DNA from: Erpobdella octoculata
Taxonomy: Eukaryota; Annelida; Clitellata; Hirudinida; Erpobdellidae
Length of the DNA stretch: 64,000 bases
Assembly (NCBI GenBank): GCA_963978895.1
Contig: OZ022238.1
Span: 17,914,371 to 17,978,370, forward strand
Direction of reading: 5' to 3'
Positions 59,317 through 64,000 of the stretch are shown here, piece after piece. Made by a program: the position numbers and the translations under genes. How positions within the stretch are numbered: the first letter of the stretch is position 1; each line of letters starts with the position of its first letter. Under the pieces are notes generated by a model, which made no database searches, had not been told where the DNA came from, and saw only the letters and a list, made by a program, of their open reading frames with translations.

Positions 59317-59554
59317 ATGCGCTGGTGGCAGAGCGGTAGAGCGCTCGCCTGTTGATCGTTAGGTCGGCAGTTCAAGCCTCACCTGCGTCACCAGCGTATC
59401 TCCCTTAGGCAAGGAGTTCACTCGCATTGCTTTCTCATGTCTATGAAAATAGCGTGTTCTTCGAAGTTTCCGATCCAAAGGAACCTTCGTAAGCGCCTCT
59501 GACTTATCTGGCGCTATATAAATTCATCATTATTATTATTATTATTATTATTAT
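59317..59554 (+). mobile_element. tRNA-derived SINE
   Basis: A tRNA-like head with A box (TGGCAGAGCGGTAGAGCGC) and B box (GGCAGTTCAAGCC), a body with CCAAAGGAACCTTCG, and the tail GGCGCTATATAAATTCA then (TTA)n. This is the usual build of invertebrate tRNA-SINEs. It sits inside the hAT element at 58407-60209, so it is younger than that copy. Confidence 0.8.
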
Positions 59555-59556
59555 GC

Positions 59557-59945
59557 AACACGTATGACATCTTGGAGCCCATCGTCTGTTATAATATTTA
59601 TCGGCCTACCATTTCTAGCCATCCAGCTTGCAAGAGCTTTTGTAATTTTTTCCGATTTGTCTTTATCCATTTTTCTCCAATTTCATCGATCCTCAGCTGG
59701 CGCGACACTGGGACTTGCTGGACATTTGAAGCTTGGATAAGCTCAACATCGGAAGAATGTGTGCTTGCTTGTCGAATAGTTTTATTTGCCATGTCAACAA
59801 ATGGATGCTTATTCCGAAGATGATACTTGAGCGTTGAATAACTTCGATGAAATTTAAATTTCTTACCGCAAATTGAACAGACAACAACATCTTCCGATTA
59901 AAAACAAACTTTCCTTGCAAAATTGATTTTTCTGAATTCATTTTA
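59557..59945 (-). pseudogene. hAT transposase N-terminus with BED zinc finger
   Basis: Minus strand: V-V-V-C-S-I-C-G-K-K-F, then T-L-K-Y-H-L-R-N-K-H, a BED-type C2H2 finger. It then reads V-P-V-S-R-Q-L-R-I-D-E-I and M-V-G-R-P-I-N-I-I-T-D-D-G, the start of the RNase H-like part. It stops at the SINE. Confidence 0.7.
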
Positions 59946-60419
59946 ATAACGATACTTCTCCGCGTTTAGACACAAACAATCAACACAACTCTCTAGCAAA
60001 ATGGTGCAGAAAATGTACGGAACCACCGATATCGTACACGCTATAGACTTAGAATTATAGTACTATGGTACATAATAGTAATTTAATATTATATTTTAGT
60101 GCAAAATTTAGATTAGTCGTTAAAATATTTAACGGCGTTATTTTTTTTAATGCGCGCTAATTTTTTAGCGTTAATTAACGGAATTAATCGCGATTAATTT
60201 GCAGCTCTAATTTTTATATACATGCTTATAGAGTTCAGTAAGGGATTCTAATAACCGATCATGTAAAGTTGAGTTATCGCTATTCGTGATTACGTAAACT
60301 TCAATGGACCAGTTTTTTTTACAGTTATTCAAACACATAGTTTAATTAAATGTGTATTATCTTCTAATAAATTTGGGACCATTTTGTGAAGATCCCAAGT
60401 ATAGATAGCAATATTATTA

Positions 60420-63055
60420 CAATTGGTGTCAGAAGTGAGATATAAAAAAAATATTTCACCACAAGTTATTGGAAGAATTGATGCTGGAGAAAAAAAAACA
60501 AAAACTCAATGATAAAGAAAAAAGTCTGAGCTTGTGGATTGCTTCTGAATGAAATTGGAAAACTAAGGTTTAGATGCAGACGAGTTTAAATTCAATATGG
60601 ATAAGAATATGACAAAAGGTCTGAACAAGATGACTGCAGAATACAGAGCGGCACAAGAAGAGAACAAAGCAGCTATAAACAAGATGACAGAAAAAATAGA
60701 GCGACGCAAAAAAAGAACAAAGCAGCACAAAAAGAAAACAATTCAGCACAACAAGGAATGAAAAAATAATTTTTGAAGGTCAGATTCATTCAACAGAAGT
60801 AAAAAAATCGGTTGTCTTGGAAAACTGGTTGGAAAAAACGCTGAAGAAATTGAAATAAAATCAATAACTTGGAAAAGCTGGCGGAGAAGAATACAAATAA
60901 AATTGAGAAGGGAATCGAGAGCAACATGGAGATAAAACTTAGCGACTTGGTCAAGCAAAAAGACTGGTTGCCAAGTCGAGAGCAACATGGAGACAAAATT
61001 GAACAGTTTGGAGATACAATTAAACAATCTGGTCAAACCGGTACAGAATGGTTGCCAAGTCCAGGAAGGAATTCAATCTGTTGAACATGCCAAAATTCCA
61101 ACTTTTTATAGCACATTGTCTTGGTTTGTCTACAAAGCACAGTTTTAAATTACTGCCAGAAAAAACAACTTGCTGAACAAACAGCAGAAAGCAGACAGTT
61201 TAATATTTTCTCTGAAGAGAGAAGCTTTATCGAGTTCATCGCAGATAAAGACGATTACGAAACAATCGTGAAGGCCTTCGAGAGTAGATTCGGCAATTAA
61301 CACTCGCCTGAAATTTTTCGAGCACAACTCAAGAATTGACTCCAGAAAATCAAAGAAAACCTGTAACAGGTAGAAGCGGATGTGTAGCGACTCGTTAATC
61401 TGGAATACCCCATGTGCCCTCGTGAGGTCCTCAACACAATCTTTACGGATGGATTCATAGCGGCCATGAAGAACTCTGAAACCCGGAAAGCTCTTAAGGT
61501 TGCCCGTGTAGGCGGTCCCAGTGAGGCTCTGGCATTTGCACTTAATTAGGAAAACTTTGAAAAACCATCAAACAGGTCTGACAGAATAAGAAAATTGAAA
61601 ATTGAAAAAAAAGATGACAAACTGGATGATCAAGAATTATGGATAAAAAACCTAACTGAAAAAGAAATAACCCACCACGCTGCTGCAATTATAGAGACTT
61701 GAACATTTAAAATTATTCATAGATTTGGGATGTTTAGACCCTTGCAACAGAAGAAAGCGGACCGCGGTAGGCATAATGCCAAACGAGGAAAACCCATAAG
61801 CGCCCAATCCAACAAGAGTAGATCAGATTCTGTGAGTAAACAAAAAATTTTCTTGCAGAGTTGTGTAGTTGCCGTTCATGGAAAAGGAGCAACTTTTGTT
61901 TGTGAAAGGTAGATTGATAATAAAAAATTTTAAGTTTATTATTAATACTGGAGTTTTTTGTTTAATTATAAAACTTTGCTTAGCAAAAAGAGAGGTTTTT
62001 CAAAATGGATAACACATTCGTCTTAAGATTACAACTGGAAAGCTTGTTTCAGTAGATGGTAAAATTCAAACTGGAATTAGGTTTGGAAATGAAATTTTTG
62101 GTTGCTGAGATAGAGTAAAAATGTGTAATTGGACTTGACTTTATGAGAGCAAAAAGTTTTGCATTGAAATTAAAATTGGGAACATTTAGACATGGAAATA
62201 CATGTTTGTTATAAAGGCGAAACGGTCTCAGTAAATCGAGTATTTGCAAAAAAGAGCATCGTTGTACCTGCCCAGTCGAAATCTTTGGTTGGAACATGAA
62301 AAGAAAACAATAAAAATTCAAAAGTTCATCGGGCCCCTGAACGGAGTTGAAAAATATTAATTAAATGATCGGAAAAACACGGGTACGAACGGAATCAGGA
62401 AGCGTTTACAGTCGTACGAGTTCAAAATTCAGCATCGGAAAGGTGAACAGCACAAAAATGTTGAGGCACTATCACAGCAACCGTGCAATGATAAATGTAA
62501 GTATTGCATTCCCATGGAGGGGAAATAAAATAATTGTCAGTGTTTTTCAGTACGGTTTCAAATTGACGATACTTTTGAGACGAACAATTAAAAGACGATA
62601 ATATAGGGCCAATTATGAGATAGATAGAAGAAGAGAAGAAACCTGACAGGCAGGAGATTTCTGAAATGAGTCCTGCTACTAAATCGTATTGGGTACAATG
62701 GGACCCTTTAAGGGTTGAGAACGGATCTCTGAAAAATCTGAGAAAGCCCTAATGATTCCACTAATGTTTTGTAATTAATTATTCCAAAGGTGAAAGTGCC
62801 AAAATTGCTCCAAGTAATGCACTCCGTAGCGTCATGGAGATTTCTGGGAATAAATGAAACGTTGGACAAGCTACCTGTGCCTCTAGTAAAGGACAAAACG
62901 TTAAAACAAAGGGCCACTTACAACAGTACAACGTAGATTGCCCTTTTGAAAGAATTGCTATAGATTTGGCAGGTCCATTTCCAGTATCTAACTCTGGCAA
63001 TAAGTACATTCTTGTTGTGATAGAATAGTTTACAAAATGGTCAGAGGTTTAAATT
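60420..63055 (+). pseudogene. SAP-domain Gypsy element, heavily decayed copy 3
   Basis: Primer-binding site TTGGTGTCAGAAGTGAG at 60423. The gag remnant reads S-E-L-V-D, then L-N-K-M-T-A-E-Y-R-A-A-Q, matching the other two SAP-gag copies. Later gag pieces (E-V-L-N-T-I-F-T-D-G-F) and a protease-like stretch (A-V-H-G-K-G-A-T-F-V) follow, then an integrase start (C-P-F-E-R-I-A-I-D-L-A-G-P-F-P, G-N-K-Y-I-L-V-V). Many stops. The reverse transcriptase was not seen. Confidence 0.65.
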
Positions 63056-63109
63056 TTTTTGAAAAACAAAATTTAATTAAAAATAATATTTGTTCTGTTT
63101 TATTACAAA

Positions 63110-63205
63110 AACCAATCAAATACAATTAGATAAATAAGTACATATATAAATTCAAAAGAATGTCATTTTAAAAGAAAATATTTTGTAATAAATAAAAAGA
63201 CGGCA
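63110..63205 (+). repeat. Dispersed repeat C, copy
   Basis: ATCAAATACAATTA then CATATATAAATTCAAAA and TAATAAATAAAAAG, matching 3905-4005. Confidence 0.5.
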
Positions 63206-63346
63206 AATCCAGAAATAAGAATGACTTGTGAAATAATCTGTTTTATTAAGGCCTACTTGTTTAAAACACGAAAACCACATTTTTTCGCTCTACAGTATTT
63301 TATAACATTTAAAAAATTTGATTTTAAAAAAAATAATATGACCAAC

Positions 63347-63650
63347 CTGCTGAGGAGAAGAAGAGAGTGACCTCAAAGTTGGTACATCTATTTGATCTGT
63401 TACTCCGACTGCTATTAATCTTATGCCGGCTGCAATTGCACTTCTGATTTCACCATCGAGCTCCCCCGTTTTCACGTTTGGCTTACCATCAGTTATTATT
63501 ATAGCTATGTTTGGTGCATTAGATCTATCACCAGATATTCCGAAGACTTGAGTTCTCATGAGATTAATGCCATCTGTAGTATCTGTAGTGCCGCCTGGAG
63601 AATACTGGAGACTTCCAATTGCATTATATAAAGAGGTGCTGTCTTGATAT
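63347..63650 (-). CDS. vWA domain exon, second half (upstream copy)
   Basis: This exon encodes about 101 residues of a von Willebrand factor A domain, an extracellular metal-dependent adhesion module. The minus strand shows G-G-T-T-D (MIDAS threonine loop), the hydrophobic strand and MIDAS aspartate I-I-I-T-D-G-K-P-N, then L-I-A-V-G-V-T-D. Acceptor TTATAG lies at its high-coordinate edge and donor GTTGGT at its low edge. Its length, 304 nt, equals that of the homologous exon at 24631-24934, and the two proteins align along their full length with identical exon borders, so they are an internal or tandem duplication. The matching N-terminal exon with the DxSxS motif would lie beyond position 64000. 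It splices in phase 0 to 56364-56451. Confidence 0.85.
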
Positions 63651-63773
63651 CTATAACAAATAATAACAAAATTGTAAAGTGCTTTTTAGTTACTTCAATT
63701 TTAAGCATAGACTATGGTCACAGTGATGGCTTTAGTGTATTATTAATGATATTATTTGTAATAGTAATGGGAT

Positions 63774-63898
63774 CGAGCTACCTAATTAGTATAAATTGGA
63801 TATAGGTTTAACAATACCAATAACTGAAACACATCGAGCTACCTAATGAATATAAATTGGATATAGGTTTAACAATACAAATAACTGAAACACATTGT
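63774..63898 (+). repeat. 64-bp direct tandem duplication
   Basis: Two nearly identical copies of CGAGCTACCTAAT..ATAAATTGGATATAGG then TTTAACAATAC and AATAACTGAAACACAT, in the intron above exon 63347-63650. Confidence 0.9.
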
Positions 63899-64000
63899 TA
63901 GAATGTTAAGATTCAGATGTTGTGTTATAATACAGCAAAAGAACTTGTATTTAAAGAACGCTTTATTCAAAGAATCTTAAAAATAATCCCTGTTGACGGC

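Larger units (their letters stand above)
58407..60209 (-). mobile_element. hAT transposon with 8-bp target duplication, carrying a SINE
   Basis: Terminal repeats TAGAGCTG..CAGCTCTA lie at 58407 and 60209, flanked by the 8-bp duplication ATTTTTAT (58399-58406 and 60210-60217). Subterminal TTAATCG/CGATTAA motifs occur at both ends. Inside, minus-strand BED-type N-terminus (59945-59557) and dimerisation C-terminus (58979-58650) remain, the catalytic middle is lost, and a SINE sits between them. Confidence 0.85.

Noticed and set aside
59317..59400. A functional tRNA gene
   Set aside because: The head is followed by a SINE body and TTA tail.

Overview
This is an AT-rich stretch of an animal nuclear genome. 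The evidence is spliceosomal introns with GT..AG borders, extracellular domains typical of animals (von Willebrand A, EGF-like, PAN/apple-like with a transmembrane helix), LINE, Gypsy, hAT, Helitron-like and Penelope-like mobile elements, tRNA-derived SINEs and many long microsatellites. The EGF repeats and the transposon mix would suit a mollusc or annelid, but I cannot name the species, and nothing here is bacterial.

Host gene. All convincing host coding sequence is on the minus strand and is cut into small exons across almost the whole window. In transcription order they are: second half of a vWA domain (63650-63347, 56451-56364), an 18-nt exon (43338-43321), PAN-like domain 1 with a Ser/Thr tail (43123-42791), a 30-nt Thr-rich exon (42321-42292), PAN-like domain 2 (41844-41572), two short linker exons (40946-40905, 30772-30728), a complete vWA domain over three exons (28460-28223, 24934-24631, 17513-17426), four EGF-like exons (17309-17172, 17072-16953, 16295-16158, 11999-11922), a short stalk (11855-11823), a transmembrane exon (11748-11670) and a short cytoplasmic exon (11601 downward). 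Almost every junction is phase 1 and every neighbouring pair keeps frame. It reads as one large cell-surface adhesion-type protein whose N-terminus lies beyond the right edge. The link between 56364 and 43338 is the least certain, so two tandem genes are possible.

Introns are packed with mobile DNA. 1-11.5 kb (beyond the last exon found): a degenerate coding remnant near 5-6.2 kb and a hAT element (7772-9202) nested in a short inverted-repeat element. 12-18 kb: TA arrays around an RTE-like LINE scrap, a Helitron-like element (13814-15400) and EGF exons. 18-25 kb: a zinc-finger remnant and an apparently intact two-ORF CR1/L2-like LINE (about 20.0-24.4 kb). 25-35 kb: Helitron-like ends, foldback elements, LINE scraps, a GC-rich hydrophobic coding remnant, and three copies of a unit made of a hammerhead-like RNA motif, a short Penelope-like reading frame and a TA array. 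35-47 kb: two copies of a Jockey-like LINE 3' half, two SAP-domain Gypsy deletion derivatives in inverted orientation, a Gypsy integrase remnant, and the PAN exons. 47-54 kb: an antisense LINE split by a 3.2-kb Gypsy (Mag-like) element with apparently identical 171-bp LTRs and a 5-bp target duplication. 54-64 kb: hAT fragments, a complete hAT (58407-60209) holding a tRNA-derived SINE, a heavily decayed SAP-Gypsy, and the upstream vWA exons.

The most unusual item is the recurring hammerhead-like plus short-ORF plus (TA)n unit, where the likely start codon sits inside the ribozyme-like core.
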